Source of the DNA: Halichondria panicea
Taxonomy: Eukaryota > Porifera > Demospongiae > Suberitida > Halichondriidae
Assembly: GCF_963675165.1 (NCBI RefSeq)
Contig: NC_087380.1
Location: forward strand, 6,146,071 to 6,210,070
DNA: 64,000 nucleotides
Direction: 5' to 3'
The notes under the pieces are model-generated. The model saw only the letters and a program-made list of their open reading frames with translations, had not been told where the DNA came from and did no database searches. Position numbers and translations under genes: made by a program. Of this stretch, positions 12,000-25,474 are shown piece by piece (the first letter of the stretch is position 1; each line of letters opens with the position of its first letter).

Positions 12000-14900
12000 C
12001 TTTTCATCACTTATCAAATTATATTATTTATTCAATCAGCAGGATTGTGCATGTTTTCTCCGCTGTGCTAACAATTAAATTGTGATTATTTCTGTGCTAT
12101 AGAATAGTATCAGAACATTTTGAATGAGCTTATCTGAACTTATTTTGTCTGCATGGACAATAATTATGTGGTACTCTCTCACACTTAGCAACACACCGAC
12201 CTAGGTGCTGAGGTGTATAGATTCTCAGTTGATATGTATAATCGTGCATAGAGCAGTTTCTATAACCCAAATGGCAAACAGCTATTTTAACGGTATAGTT
12301 ATCTGCAATGTTGTGCGTCCATGCATGCAGGTTGTGCTTTCTGTAATTTCAAATCAAAGTCAGGTTTGAAATTAAGGCTTACTACAGTGATAGTACAGGC
12401 GTCATCAATTTCATCTTTCGTACACACATTGCTATATGGGGCTTAACTAATTCAGTGTAGTAATACCTTGTTGCCTTCTGACCTCTGTGAGATCAAAGGA
12501 ATAGCAGTGCCAGTATATATAGCATAATGTATAGGGCCAATAATTTATTATAATTATGGCGTATATTGCACTGTTGCAAAGTGACCCTCCAACTAGTGCT
12601 TCAAATCATGGCTTTTGTAGGGACACACTAGCTCACTATAAGACACGTGTGGTTCCATTTTTGCTATTTTATATTTGTATGCAGGGTTTTGATGCAACAA
12701 TATTAATTCCAGCCACCAAAAACAGAACAGAACAAACTATTTTCACAAGTACGACAAAACATTTGCAATGTGAAAAGTTGCTAGGATTGGCCGGGGGAAA
12801 CACCAAAGAGTGTAGAAACAAGAAATCCGGTGAGAGCATAACTCCAATCTGTTACAACGTCACTCACACATACACTTTCAGGTATAGTTTTTCAACCCTA
12901 TTAATTTTGGTGGTTTTCCCGGTCAATCGTAACATTTGGAACGTGCATTTTGTCCAAGCTGTAAGTGAATATTGGCCGCTCTCATTGACAGTGATAATTC
13001 GAGGCCAAAAACCTCTCGCAAGTCACATAAAGATGGCACGTAACAGAAGTTGAGTCTGAGATGTCGTGTGCCTCTTGAAACCAATTGCAAAGCTGAGAAA
13101 AATGCCCATGTTCCAGGTTGTAGCTGTTTGGAAAATGCATTGTTGCAATGATTCTTGTACACGGAGGAAAAGCTTCTCAAGAAACTTACCAACTTAGTCA
13201 GTCACTCATAATATTGATGCGGTAAAGTGTACACTTTTAGAAATGTCCATGTAAACGTTTTTTGATTCTCACAATCATACAAAAGAATAGCTCTAGAAAC
13301 TATCTGTGCAGTTCGTTTTCAGATGTGATCCTTCCCTGCAGAGATATAACAATTTAATCATAGGAGAAAATACGTGAAAAGTGCTATAAAAAAAGCTATA
13401 TAAAAGTAGTGCCAATCCTAGTTAAAGCCTATTGGCTTTTATATGCAGTAAGTGGTTTCTCTATGCTGGTTTTACTACTGGGCCAATAAACAGCTTGTGG
13501 CACTCATGCATAATGATAGCCATGTGATTTGGAAGCCACAAATGCAATTATAACAAGTAATTTATGGTTTGTTTTGCCAACTGCTTGGGAGACAAATCCT
13601 AAATCCTCAACAAGTGGGCGTTTCAAACCCAGCAATGCATCTTCATAAATGCTCTCATATTCGGTCACTTAGCAACTAATGGCAACAACATGGTTGAAAT
13701 GATTATAGTGATTTGATATAGTTGACAGACATATGCTAGCTGGCCCATCAATAGAATAGATCATTTGCAAAGCTGTAATCAGCAGGGGCCGATAACCTTA
13801 GTCCTAGATACCAGTTGGATACGGGAGGGTGCAGTGTATAGTAATGTACTCTCTGAGTGGCTTGTTTTTCTGCCATGCATTCCTTGTTAAACGACCTCAT
13901 AACATCAAATACACTTGCAGACATTTTTGTTCACAATTTCTCACAGCTATAACAGTATAGTTATGCAAACTGACTATACCCACTCCATTTTGTTTTTAGT
14001 GACCTCTTTGTTTGTGTTCAGCAAAGTACATGAAACAGCCATATATCTGTTATGGCTTTGATGTGAGACGTGATAAAATTACTGTGTATATTATGCGTAT
14101 CATATCATATCCTGTGCATTATACATTATCTTTGAACAATGCTGCATTCCTAGAGAGCACCTGCTAAAAATGGCCTAAAAATGGCCTCATCAAAGTTGAG
14201 GGTGTAGCCATTTCCCTAGAAATAGATTTAGCCAGGATGGAAGGAATCGTTAAAAATGCGTGCACACTCATGCACGTCAAGGCTCACGTTTAGGATACAC
14301 TAACTGACAGACTTAGGTATAGAGAGAGTCTTATGTGGATGAGAACTGTGTTAAAATTTGGAGCCAGGAAGGAATTGTTACAATACTAGCGTTATTCATA
14401 CATCAAAGGCTTGCATAATAATTATAATTCTACATTGTTAATGCATTAAAACACCCTCTAGTAAAGCTTGTGAGGCAATAGATGACTTTCATAAGCCTTC
14501 CTTAGCTGATTTATCCTTCTACTTTGTCAAAAAATTTTTGACCGCAACAGTGTGATCATGATACGTATAGTTTAAGAAAATTAATGTGTAAGTAGTTGAC
14601 GAATACCTAGACATAATTATTGTACACAAAAAGGGCTGACCCAGTACACACGACCAATGGTGGTATAGATTCTCCTATACAGTTGTGGAATTCCAAAATG
14701 TTAGTATACAAAATGATCGAGGTTGTTTTTTGTGATTCTTGCACTTACTATATTATGATCATGTTGCTTTGTTTGATCTTTGACTTAGACACAATACTAT
14801 GGAAATTGTTTACCCATTTATGCCACTTTGCTGGAGTTGATTAGAATGGATACACTACACCCAATTGCAAATGTTTACCCTATATCATTGTATGTTTATG

Positions 14901-16812
14901 AATGTGTGCATACAACTACTAATTATGCTATACAGGCTGACTGCCGGGGACAATTTTAACAATGTAAACAAATTGTACCGAATCGTGCCTAACTCTACTA
15001 TGATGAAGCCATACACCTCACATTGCAATTCTAAGTGTTAGGAACGATCTTGTTGCAAAGGCTCATATAAACAGAGTGTATTATGCCGTCACAAAAGGAA
15101 TACATATAGTAAAGTAGATCTATAAAATGATGCATATACATACGTCACTGTATCAATAGATTGTATAATTATGTGCAAAATGAACACATAAGCTTAGTTT
15201 AGCCATGCAAAGCTAATGCGCAATTAGGTAGAAAACCTAAACATAGGATGTATCAAAATTCTAATTGGAGTGTAAGAGTTTCCGGCTGCAGGCTGGCCAC
15301 CTAAACTTATAACGATATAGGGAAACTAGAAACTCTCAAGGTCAATGGTATAATTAACTCATTAACCCAAGGCGCGTAGGCGGCCTCGGTGACAGTAGTC
15401 TGTCAGTCTGTCTGTGTGTCCGTGTGTGTGCCGGTGTCTGTCACTGCTCAGTTTGGCTTACCTGGTGATTTAGGCATCACAATTTTTACGTGTAGGGAAA
15501 CTTGTAGCATTAAAACTAAGACTTAAAATTTGGCAGATTTTGCAAAGAAGTCTTTGTTTCGCAGAAAAGGCGAGCTAAACCTAAGAAGCTTTTTGTGTAA
15601 TTCTAAACGCGGCTATTATTTGAAACACAAGCCAGCCAGCTATATTATACGGCTATTATTCGAAACATAAGCCAATAATGCTTTGTGTGTTTGTGGAACA
15701 GGGTCGATACAATAGAAAGCTAGAATTGTGTCTGTTGTCTCTGTTAGCTGACTCTGGGATCCTACTCCAGGAGCCATACTTCTCTGCATGAGACTCCAGG
15801 CTTCTTTCCTGTGATCCTAGTCCACAGTGCATATATCTATCTATGTACCACTAAAACCTTGTTCTCAAATGTTTCAACATGCCTCCAGTCCGGTTTAGCT
15901 CCTGAGTTGCTGTACTAGACAGTTAAGTCATACATGATATCTACATGCACTGCATTATATCACTTTTCTGGTTTCTTTATAATCATGTCACGTCACCAGC
16001 CGAGGATTTACACTTAAGTGCTCTAGTTTTCATGGGTTTTGCTTACATTCCGGCTCATGTGTGTAGCATGCACGTGGAAAACTGTATGGGAGCCTTTATG
16101 AAGCTAACAGCAGCTGTTTTGAAACTGGACACCAATCATGCAGGCAGGGTAAGGAAGGCCGTGAGGTGACCGTGTATTACTTGTGTACCTCAGCATGCGC
16201 ATGCAGCTGTCTTATTCTATAGAAATAGCCATTTTCTATCGTTGTCTCGACCCTAGCTATAATATCAGTGGCGGATATCTAGGATTCTTGAAAGGGGGGT
16301 TCCAGGGCTCTGAGCGGGTCAAGGACTGTATATTTTTCCTAAAAAAAGGTCGTCACTTTCATAGGCAGTCTGCATGCACTAAGCTGGAGAGTTTTTAGCC
16401 TTCATAGTCACTGAAACTGCACAGACAAAGCTTCGCAGGACTAACAAGGACTAAAGATAAGTGAGAAGTGCATGTGAAAGCTAGTAAAAAAGGAACAACT
16501 TGCTAATTAGTTGCTTGAGCCTCCCACTCACTTCTTTTTCAAAGGGGGGTTTAATTGAACCCAAAGAACCCCCTCTGGATCCGCCACTGAATGTCTGCGA
16601 TTTTATCTTGCATTGGCATTTGTAATAGCAAGAACTATAGGGATCTCTGAAAAAGAAGCTATATAAAAATAGAAGAAGCTTTTTTTATTAGTAATATCCT
16701 GTTTAAAGGTTGAGTTACAGATTTTTCATCAAATTTTCCATGGTTACCACTGTGAAGATAAAATTCCATCAGCATGAGTAAAGAATGTAAGCTCCTCAAA
16801 TAGTAGGCTGGT
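12000..16812. other. Non-coding spacer between genes 2 and 3
   Basis: No supported gene lies here. The open frame at 12556-13053 is mostly repeat: 12757-12866 is one arm of the inverted-repeat element seen complete at 53451-53988. The stretch 13321-13450 resembles one arm of the palindromic element at 25475-25935. The stretch 13790-14420 copies 9050-9720. A repeat with CCTCGGTGACAG and TG-rich sequence starts near 15365. The stretch 16262-16595 is a short inverted-repeat insertion: its ends, CAGTGGCGGAT near 16268 and ATCCGCCACTG near 16580, are complementary. Confidence 0.5.
16265..16591. repeat. Inverted-repeat element upstream of gene 3
   Basis: The complementary ends AGTGGCGGAT (left) and ATCCGCCACT (right) enclose about 310 bp with internal pairing of GGGGGGTT and AACCCCC-like stretches. 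It sits in the spacer shared with copy 2, where the corresponding position near 10870 reads ATAATGTCTGCAATTTTATC without an insert. It is therefore an insertion in copy 3. Confidence 0.55.
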
Positions 16813-16878
16813 GGAGAGCAAAACCTGGATTCTTGCATTACCTAATCTTACAAGTACATGCAGAGTAACTATAAAAAG
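16813..16878 (+). promoter_or_regulatory. Promoter of secreted-protein gene 3
   Basis: The conserved box beginning GGAGAGCAAAACC at 16813-16846 is more diverged than in copies 1 and 2. It is followed by TATAAAAAG at 16870 and the initiator-like GCAGTCAGACC. Confidence 0.5.
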
Positions 16879-16947
16879 AAAGGCTCATGCAGTCAGACCA
16901 AAAGACCTCCAATAAAACACTTCCTTGCACTGTCTACACTCTCCGAA

Positions 16948-17619
16948 ATGGCTTCTTCAACCCCACAAATCGTAATGCTCTTTGCAGCAGCTGTACTGCT
17001 ATTCACCACCTGCAAAGCAGCCCCCATCGTTAAGAGACAATCAACTAATGAGTCGGACGCACTCACAAACTATGCTCTGGGAGTGATTATTGGAGCTCAT
17101 ATTGCAGTAAGTTACTACAAATAGTATTATGACCAAAATCAATTTCTTCATTAGAATGCCTCACTTGTTGATCGCCTCACAAATCACTCGGCAAACATCT
17201 CAGAGTCCGCCTTTGGTGCAGTCCGGATTGCTTGTACTCTCCACTCTGGCTACAAGAACATTGACGCTCTCTCACCCAACGACTCTGCTGATGCCTTGAT
17301 TATACTCATTTCTGAGAAGATCCAAGAAGACGCTTGTGAATTGCTCAAGGAAGAAGTTGGTCCCTCTGTTTTTAGTCTGGATTGTGGGAGTGAGAGTGTG
17401 TTTAGTGATTTGGACGACATCTGTGCTCTCTGGGACTACTCGGTCATGGCTCAGTCAAATGCTGACAATTTAGAGGTTGTCACGGGAACTCGATGTGATT
17501 CCGATGAGTCTATGAAGGTAAAATGTGACGAATGGATTTGCAATCATAATCTTCAAGACAACAATTCTATTATGAGGGCTAGCCTCACTCCTGAAGAGTG
17601 TCCAGAAGCCACAGTATAA
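16948..17619 (+). CDS. Small secreted cysteine-containing protein, family 1 copy 3
   Basis: The two exons 16948-17106 and 17155-17619 flank a 48-bp intron, shorter than in copies 1 and 2 (85 and 80 bp). They encode about 207 residues. The signal peptide, KR-Q site and eight cysteines are intact and the frame is undamaged. Almost all differences from copy 2 are single substitutions (NPQIV for TRHIV near the start, GVIIG for GMIIG at the exon end). A longer in-frame upstream start at 16858 exists, but the ATG at 16948 is the one conserved in all copies and is followed directly by the signal peptide. The function is unknown. Confidence 0.85.
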
Positions 17620-19236
17620 CTTTTCATCACTGATCAAATTACTGCAATCAACAGGATTGTGCCGATCGATTATATTTTCTCTGTTGTTAGAGATTCACAA
17701 TGATTAATATTTCTGTGTTATGGAATTGTTATCAGAATGTCATTAATGGTGGCTGAACTTAGTTTTATCTGCATAAGTTTGTTTTGCATGGACAGGTGTA
17801 CTGCATGTGTCATAGTGTGTGTGGGGTACAGTGGTTTGCAAAATAATTGTCATACTCACACTTATAGCTATCTTGTATTATGGGTCCAGGTTACTTTTTG
17901 TAGTTGAGATAATTTGCGAGTGATTACATTTGGCAAGTGCTATACCACAGACAATATATGGTTTGTTTTGCCAACTGCGTAGGAGACAAATCTCAACAAG
18001 TGGGTGTCAAATAAACTCAGCACCAAGCAATATAGAAGCATTGCGTATTAAATTACTCATTGCTTAAATGCTCTCATATTCAGTCACTTAGCAACTAATG
18101 GCAATAACAGTGATTTGATATAGTTGACAGACCATATGCTAGCTGACTCATCATACGACCACCTGCAGTTGCAGCAGAGCCCCTCCCATTGCGAAATTGC
18201 TTCCTACGCCACTGACCTGTATGTGATATGCATAGCCTGTAGAATGGTTCGAGTGGCTAAGCTATAATACTGAGAAAAGCTATAGCCTCCCATAATTATA
18301 TGCTAACATGTATATGCATTGTTATAATATGCTGCGTCTTGTTTTGCCTGCATGGTATACAGTACGTAAGTATGATTTACAAGATTATAATGTTGTGTTT
18401 GTAAACTTTAAGCACATAAAATGTAGCAAAGAATACTAAAAATGAGTGTTGTGAGTGTAATGTGTAATATTTCCCACCTACTACACTTTTGCCATGTAGT
18501 CTAGTGGGGTTTAACTGTCATAAATTGGCACCTCAGGGCTACAAGGGAAAATATGGCTCATAAATTGGCACCTCAAGCATATGCAGTAAAAATAAATGAA
18601 TGAAAATGTCTTGCATGAGAAACAAAATGTCATAAATGAAAACATAGAGACAGAGGGTGTAGTCTGTAGACTAGTTCATCAAAAATTCTGCTGTGTGCTT
18701 GCAGAAGGAGCTGCTTTAGAGACACTCTGGGAGAGGGCTAGGGCTCAGGCTGAGCCTTGCTCACTAGCACTAGTACTGCACGCACTGCACTAGGCCTGTT
18801 CAGCTTCTGTATTTAAATAAAAAGAAGCCAGTTTAGTAATAATATAGGAGTGGCTATTTTAAGCTTACCTTTGCTTGCCTACTATACTAGCCTGGCATAG
18901 CTGAAGAGAGCTGGTCTAGACACCGTCTAGAGCTAGCTGTTGTGTTGTTTCTTCTGGCTGTTTGCTGCGCAGTAAGTGGAGGGAGGGGCTGACTAATTGA
19001 ACAGAGAGGGGGAGTGGCTCTGTACCGTTCGCTTTGAGGGAGGGGCTGGCTGCTCATATTCTGTCCAGGCTGCGCAAGGATTTGAGTGTGGACAGCAGCC
19101 CTGGTGTGAACGAGCTATCTTTTCCTAGTTGTCTTCTTGTTTGAATAGTGTTGCTATGTGGTAGTCATGCAGCTTGATGCATAGCAACCAGTCAGCCAAT
19201 CAGATGGGACATATATCAATTAATGCACAGTGCCTC

Positions 19237-19313
19237 GGGGTTTATGACAGTAAACCACACCTCCCCCTCGGGCTTACACCCTCGTAGTCGGGAGGTTTAC
19301 TGTCATAAACCCC
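19237..19313. repeat. Short inverted repeat
   Basis: GGGGTTTATGACAGTAAACC at 19237-19256 is complementary to GGTTTACTGTCATAAACCCC at 19294-19313, around a C-rich loop of 37 nt. Confidence 0.7.
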
Positions 19314-20289
19314 TCTACACTGTACATTAACTAATACTTATTTTGTATCCAATTCATCATTCAGGTTGTTTGTTTGTGTTCTCATGCATTTGCTCTTTGA
19401 ACTAACTCACAGAACAAACTCTCTGCAGTGCTGAAGAGAAGGTCTTCAATGCAATCCACCCAGGGGAAGTATATAGCTTGTACTGTACTAGAATGTTTTG
19501 CGAGCATCAAACATTTGCGAACTTTGCGATGGTTGATCAATTCGCAATAATAAAATTCGCAAAATCTAAATTAATACACGCAATCCTTGCCAGAGCGCAA
19601 TAGTTAGATCGCACAGGGTCAAATTTCTGCTGATTTGGCTCATTCGCAAAGGTTTTTCACCAGCAAAATATTCTGGTAATACGGTAACTCGTCTGTCACA
19701 AAGAGCACTTTCATGATTCATGCAGATGCATGTGGCTGCATGCATGGGAGTGGTAGCACAAGGTGCTTACCACTTAATGTGCACATGCAACAGATATTCA
19801 AAAGTTATATGTACGTATATATCTAGCTGTGTTGCACAATACGGCACAGTCTGTCAGCCAGCCTTTGTCACAACATTACTTTGTTTTTGTATCACGTTAC
19901 AGGCATAATATGGTCGAACAACAAAATTAATATACAATTTAAGTGACAGGATATGCATGGTCAAGTCTCCCTGTGTATGTTGTGGATATAGTTATAGGGA
20001 TTTTCCCTTGAATACTGCAAGGTTCCTAAAATATCCTATAAAAATGCATCAAACACATTTTGAGCTGAAACGTTCGTTTATGATTAAAGAGTGCAAATTT
20101 TAGCATACCTTGTCCAAGCTTCACAAATTTTAAACCAAAAATTAATTTCTCTAGTGTAAAAATTGTATTGAATTGTACAACATCACACAAAAAGCCAGTT
20201 TTACACATTTGTACTCCTATATATATATATATATAACTGTACAAGTTTGTACCCTTAGAGTACTCAAATCCTACTCTGAATTTGCAGTA

Positions 20290-21310
20290 CAAGTTTGTAC
20301 ACTATGTTTATGCCTCGAAGCGTAGCTGCACGAAGGATATACGGTAAAGTGTGTGTGTATTCCAGCTGTAACTGCTAAACGGTTGCAGTGCAACACAAAC
20401 TAAGATTCTAGCCACTTTCCCTTGGATTTTGATTCGTGCTAAAACCAACTCGAGTTATGGCTATAGTTTTACTTACAGAGAAGGCTGTTGTAGCATCATC
20501 TGTTTGCCAAACTTTCTATATTCAACTTATGAGTTAGCATTGCAACTAAAGCGCTAGCAGGCTATTTTTTAGCTACAAGAGTAAAGCTGTACACAAGTCT
20601 CGGGGGTAAAATCAAGTAGAGCTAGGAGGTCTGGAGACTCTTCCAGCATTTCGGTGTGCTCTAGCGGAATGTGGTCAGAGTAGATGGCAATGAAACAGAA
20701 GAGGTCTGACATGCATGCACAAATCACTACAAGTTCAGTGCATTGCGGTCACGTGATACCATCCAGGAATACACTAGCACTTATAGTTATTCATGCACGA
20801 CGCATCCTATGTCATGTGATTAGAAGCGAGTATTGCCTCTATGGAAGTTGGATTTTTTTGGTGGAATTTGGATAGTACCAATGAAATGTGAGTATTGCTA
20901 CATCTACTCGTTCTTTAAGCCTCCAATGTCACAAAGTCTCTAAGTAATTGACATTCCCCAAGAGCACACAGAAATGTTTCAAGAGTCTCCAGACCTTTTC
21001 TCCCTTCTTTCCGGTATGGCCCCCAGACTAACAATGTACACAGTACTACAGCCCAGAAGCCAGCAGCCCAGAGGAGGCGGGACATGTGTCATCTAGTCAC
21101 ATTGCAATGGAATGTGTGGCATACAATGTTTACGTTAGGCTTTTGACCTTTAACCTTTCCTTGCATTTTAGTGTAGCTATGGTGCCTGCGGTACATGCGG
21201 TAGATCTACTGCTGTGCTCTCCAGCAAGCTCATATCACCTTCTAGTAATCTCAAATATTGTAAACTGTTATGGAACGGCAACCTATCTGAGTTAACCTCC
21301 CTAAATTGCT
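20290..21310. repeat. Source block of an inverted duplication; contains an imperfect palindrome
   Basis: This ~1.0 kb block reappears in reverse orientation at about 50461-51480 with few differences. Within it, the segment from AGGTCTGGAGACTCTTCCAG near 20628 pairs imperfectly with the segment ending AGAGTCTCCAGACCTTTT near 20998, so it is itself an inverted-repeat element. A 69-codon open frame at 21086-21295 is kept in the copy, but the duplication is too recent for that to mean selection. Confidence 0.7.
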
Positions 21311-22162
21311 TTCCATAATTATAGTAGCTTATGTACAGTAAAAACCACTAGGTTTGATGGTGATTTCAAGATACTGAGCCAGAATCCCACTGGGATCGCT
21401 GAGTGATCAACAAGTCAGTACTATGACCGTGGGATCACTACTGTTTTGGCTGCTTGAAGATCCGCACTTTTCACCTTGTCTAAATCATTGCAGTTAAACC
21501 TGGATGGTTAATTCCTGAGGCGCATGTGATGCGTGTCCTACCTCCTCTGTCAGCAGCCCTTGTGAACTCCACCTCAGATCCATGCCTTTTTTATTCATTG
21601 ACAGGAAATGCGAACTATACATGCACATGTATACATGTTCTATCCTTGAAGATCATTCATCAAGCCATCAGATATAAACTTCTGTTTCCAGAGCTCCTCT
21701 TCTATATGACAATTTATGGAATTCAATTCGTTCATTGTCAACAATTGCAAGACTAGACTTAGTGCAAATTATTTTGCAACGTAACGTATACAAAGCAAAG
21801 TACTCTTCCATAATACTCTAATACTTTTGAAACATGCCAAGAGGCATTAGCACAGCGCAAGCTTGCAACATTAATTTTATCCTGTTTTGTTTCTTCCGAG
21901 AATTGTATAAACATGCATAACTGTAGTGTATATCATAACTATTAGTGCCAGCGTGATAGTTTGTGATGCCTGTATAAGGTAACAGCGAAACATGAGAAGG
22001 TTATTGATATACAGTTCATAAATAAGCATTTCAATGGCTATATATGATCTACCTGCATAATGATTGGTATAATTATACTGTAGTATATAGTCCAAGCGAA
22101 ACAGAGGAATGTTCTAGTGATACTTCTGCTAAATTAATGTACAGTTCTCTCGATCAACAGGT

Positions 22163-22947
22163 TTAGCTTTCAATAACTTGACTTTCAGGAAAAAGGTTTG
22201 TGGTCGCACGTCCAGTCCTTTTTCGTGGTTGGGTTGTAGGAGGAGGCGTTGATCTCGTTGGTCTCTCTGTTGTTGGTGGAGGAGTAAACTTGGTGGGGGG
22301 TGCAGTTGGACATGAGTTTATTGGGAAACCGGCAAGCATCACTGCAGAGTTGCTTTGTAGACCATGATTACAAACCCATCTGTCTACTTCACTCATCAAT
22401 TCAGTACTGCTAAAGGAATCGTAAGCAACGGATGCTGCCATTACTGAGTAGTCCCAAACTGTACAGACTCTATCAATAGTAGTCTTGATATCTTCAACAC
22501 TTTCGCTGCAACTTAGAGGGAAGGTGGAAGGATTTGGTACCCCTTCTCTTAGCCACTGACAAATTTCCTGCTCAACTTGAACAGCAGTTGTTCGCATTAG
22601 ATTGTCGAAATCACTTGTCGAAAGAGCATCAAAATTCTTTTTTCCCGAGTTGTAAAGGCAAGCGATTCTGACTCCATTAGCAGTAGATTCCGAAAGTGTG
22701 TTTCCTAGGAATCTGGAAAGAGAAGCGTTCTGCAATAGAGAATGTTTATGTAATCAAATGTTAACATAATTATAGGATTAATTGAACTCACAGCACTTTT
22801 AGATCCAACAAACAACCCAAGAGCATAGTTTTTCAGTGCAGTCGAGTCATCAATTGCTTGTCTCTTAAAGGGAGCTGCCCTGCTGGTGGTCAAGAGCAGT
22901 ACAGCTACTGCAAAGAGCAGTAGAACTTTTCGGGTCGAGGAAACCAT
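22163..22947 (-). CDS. Secreted protein, family 1 copy 4, with Thr/Pro-rich tail
   Basis: Two exons on the minus strand, 22947-22792 and 22729-22163, are joined in phase 0 (donor GTGAGT, acceptor TTGCAG) to encode about 240 residues. It shares with copies 1-3 the start MVSSTRKVLLLFAVAVLLL, the dibasic KRQ directly after the signal peptide, RIAC, VWDYSVM, a WVCNH-type motif and the intron position. It has six of the eight cysteines; the GTRC and KC pair is absent. After the last cysteine it carries about 45 extra residues rich in Pro and Thr (TPPPTTERP repeated), then ends in a basic stretch. A mucin-like, possibly O-glycosylated tail is my inference. The function is unknown. Confidence 0.8.
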
Positions 22948-24609
22948 TTTGGAGAGTGATCGGGTAGATATCAGGAAATGAAAGTAGTCTCAATGTAGAT
23001 GTATTCTGAAAGATCTTCTTGAGTTGTGTGTCTTTTGCTCAGTATCTACTTCTTTTATACACCTTAGATCAGGTGAGTAAATTGCAAGTGTGTGACCTGT
23101 TATACTTGCTCACACATGGTAGGTCAGCCTGTTGAAATCATATTTAATATAGGTTTAATACTGTTACTACACATGTTTAACCACCAGTGTGTGTAACTTG
23201 AGAAGCTTACATTCCAACAATCATCCTAATGGCATTCTGCAGGGGGTTACTATGGAAGTTATCAGCAGCAGAACTCACTTCCTATCTCATATCAGGATGT
23301 CAATAATGAAATGTGTAGGAAACTGCTCACTTCCTTCTTGTACAAACTAACCTGTGACTAATGGTGAGCACATTGTATGTATACATAAAACTCTTGACTC
23401 ATGACATTTTTCTTGGAATCATATACATACTTTGTTCCGCATGCAGGTTCTGGACTGTCGGACAGTGACAGGTGAGAATGCAGCAAAACAATGATTGAGT
23501 ACAAGAGCTATAATACAACAGTATATATAATTATAGTAAGTGTACGTATGCAGAGGCTCATGCATGCACTTAAATACCTATATAGCTATCTCAAACTTAT
23601 CTTTCTAACTGAAAACAATTTTGTCATGAATTTTTGTGATCGATTGTTTTATGCATGTTGTTAAATAATTTATAATTATGTGTCTGTATACCTACCATCT
23701 CGGAATTTTGTGTAAGCCGTCAAATCGTTGACTCAATTCTGCTTAGCGCTATAACACTCATTTACTGTTTAAACAGTATACGTCGCTTATGTCACAGTCC
23801 CACACAATTACAGAAATCTGTATAATTATATAATAGGCTTAGGTACGAAAGAGCAACATCCCTGCAGCTAAAAACAGTTTTCTAATAGTGCAAAATACAG
23901 ACGTTATATACAATGTACTAACACGGTCATATAGACTGTCCACTGTCTGTCTATAGAACCAACATAGATCATGGACACTGCCATTGCCAATGCAATGCAG
24001 GCTCTGGAGCGTATGTGAATTATTAATAAATCAACAGCACTGTGTCTTAGCATTCATATTGTGTGCGACTCCCTATATAGCTGTCATTGCTTTAATTAAC
24101 ACCTCGTATTTGCTTTCGATCTGTGAGCACAATTATTAAGCAAGTTCGGAATTGGTCAACAGATTGCGACATCTCTGGCTAGTCTCTATAGACTCTTTGG
24201 AGTGCATTGTTCCTATCAATGGAGTTGCATCACACATGCAAGGGCCCATGCAGCCTGTACACCAATTCATCCCATTATTCTTGCCTATTCTACTGTAGTC
24301 TACGAAAACATTAGCCTCTACACAGGCTCTCCTTTTTCTTTTTTCTGTTTTCAGTTTTTAACAATCGTTCAATAAGATAAAATACTGTATTAATTGTTCA
24401 ATGAGATAAAATACGATATTAATTGGAGGAATAAAGAAAGAAATAGACGTAGAGTTAGTAAAAAGGTACGCCCATTTCTTTCTTTGCTGCCTCATTTTGT
24501 CTATTCTTTTTTGCTACCTTCTATTTATGGACAAACAGTGACAACAGCAAGAAAAAGTATAAGGCCTGGGAACGAGGCTACGAAAACATATTCCATGCAC
24601 ATGCATTCA

Positions 24610-24780
24610 TGGTAGATAAGTAAGTAAGTACGTATAAGTAAGTCGGTTTCTTGCCCATGCAGCATTTTCTCCAAGTACAGCTATCTCCATGAAATTCTGC
24701 ACAAGGTTTCCAAATGACTACAACCTGGATTACAAAGTGCTTCTTCAGACGTTCGATTGCTTCCACGAGGCAGATGACCT
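24610..24780. repeat. Dispersed repeat with TAAG microsatellite
   Basis: A run of AGTAAGTAAG followed by TTTCTTGCCCATGCAG and about 130 bp of shared sequence recurs in the same orientation at about 52890-53060. It is non-coding. The duplicate is diverged, so it is a dispersed family and not part of the recent block duplication. Confidence 0.65.
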
Positions 24781-25474
24781 CTCAGGCTCTGTACTTATCT
24801 TACCTAGACAATTCCGCTATCTTTAAGATAGGCGTAGCTGAGAAACCGTGAGTACAGTGCCGGCTTCTTTTCTTCAGCTCTCCATTCTCAGGTATGCTAT
24901 ATAGATATGCATGCACTGGCTAGGCATAGGCTTCCATGCTCTTGAAAGACTGCACTTTAAAGATTTACAGTATAAGATGGCTGTCATTTATAACGTTGGT
25001 TCTTACTTCACATATCTGTTCTCAAGTGTGGCATCCAAACCTATACTACAAGACATAACTCGACATAAAGCCACCAAATATAATTATATTGCAAAACTGG
25101 GATATACTACAAAGATATGGACTTATAATGCTCAAATTAATGTGCTGGCTTGAATTACAAAGACATTGTGTTCTTTAATTGTGAAATGCACAGCCAGCTG
25201 ACAACTTCGACATAACCCAGTACATCAAGTTTGCAGAATTAACCTCCTATATAGCTGTCGTATCTCCTGGAAAATGATTATCACTTTCTATATTAGTGAC
25301 CCTTTCCAGCTATTTTATGGTAAAGAATGTTAACCCATTAAATCAATCTCAAAGATCAAAAATTGTGTAATTGAGTGTAACGACACGTTGGGAAGTTGAA
25401 AACGTGGCGTTTTAATAAGTCAGACAAAGTGCGGTGTCAAAACAGAAAAGGCTAAATTAGCAAACCATGCAGTA

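Larger units (their letters stand above)
17620..22162. other. Non-coding spacer between copies 3 and 4
   Basis: No supported gene lies here. The stretch 17950-18130 repeats spacer sequence seen at 5390-5600 and 13520-13700. The spacer contains the inverted repeat 19237-19313, a TA run near 20218-20235, and the block 20290-21310 that is copied inverted at 50461-51480. Open frames here are not conserved except through that recent duplication. Confidence 0.5.

Noticed and set aside
12556-13053. 165-codon open frame on the plus strand
   Set aside because: It runs through one arm (12757-12866) of a dispersed inverted-repeat element, has no splice context and no recognisable motif.
21086-21295. 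69-codon frame conserved at 50481-50690
   Set aside because: The two are near-identical only because the whole block was recently duplicated; there is no sign of protein-level selection.
23970-24013. Short ATG exon with a GTATGTG donor
   Set aside because: Only 14 codons, with no acceptor or partner exon found downstream.
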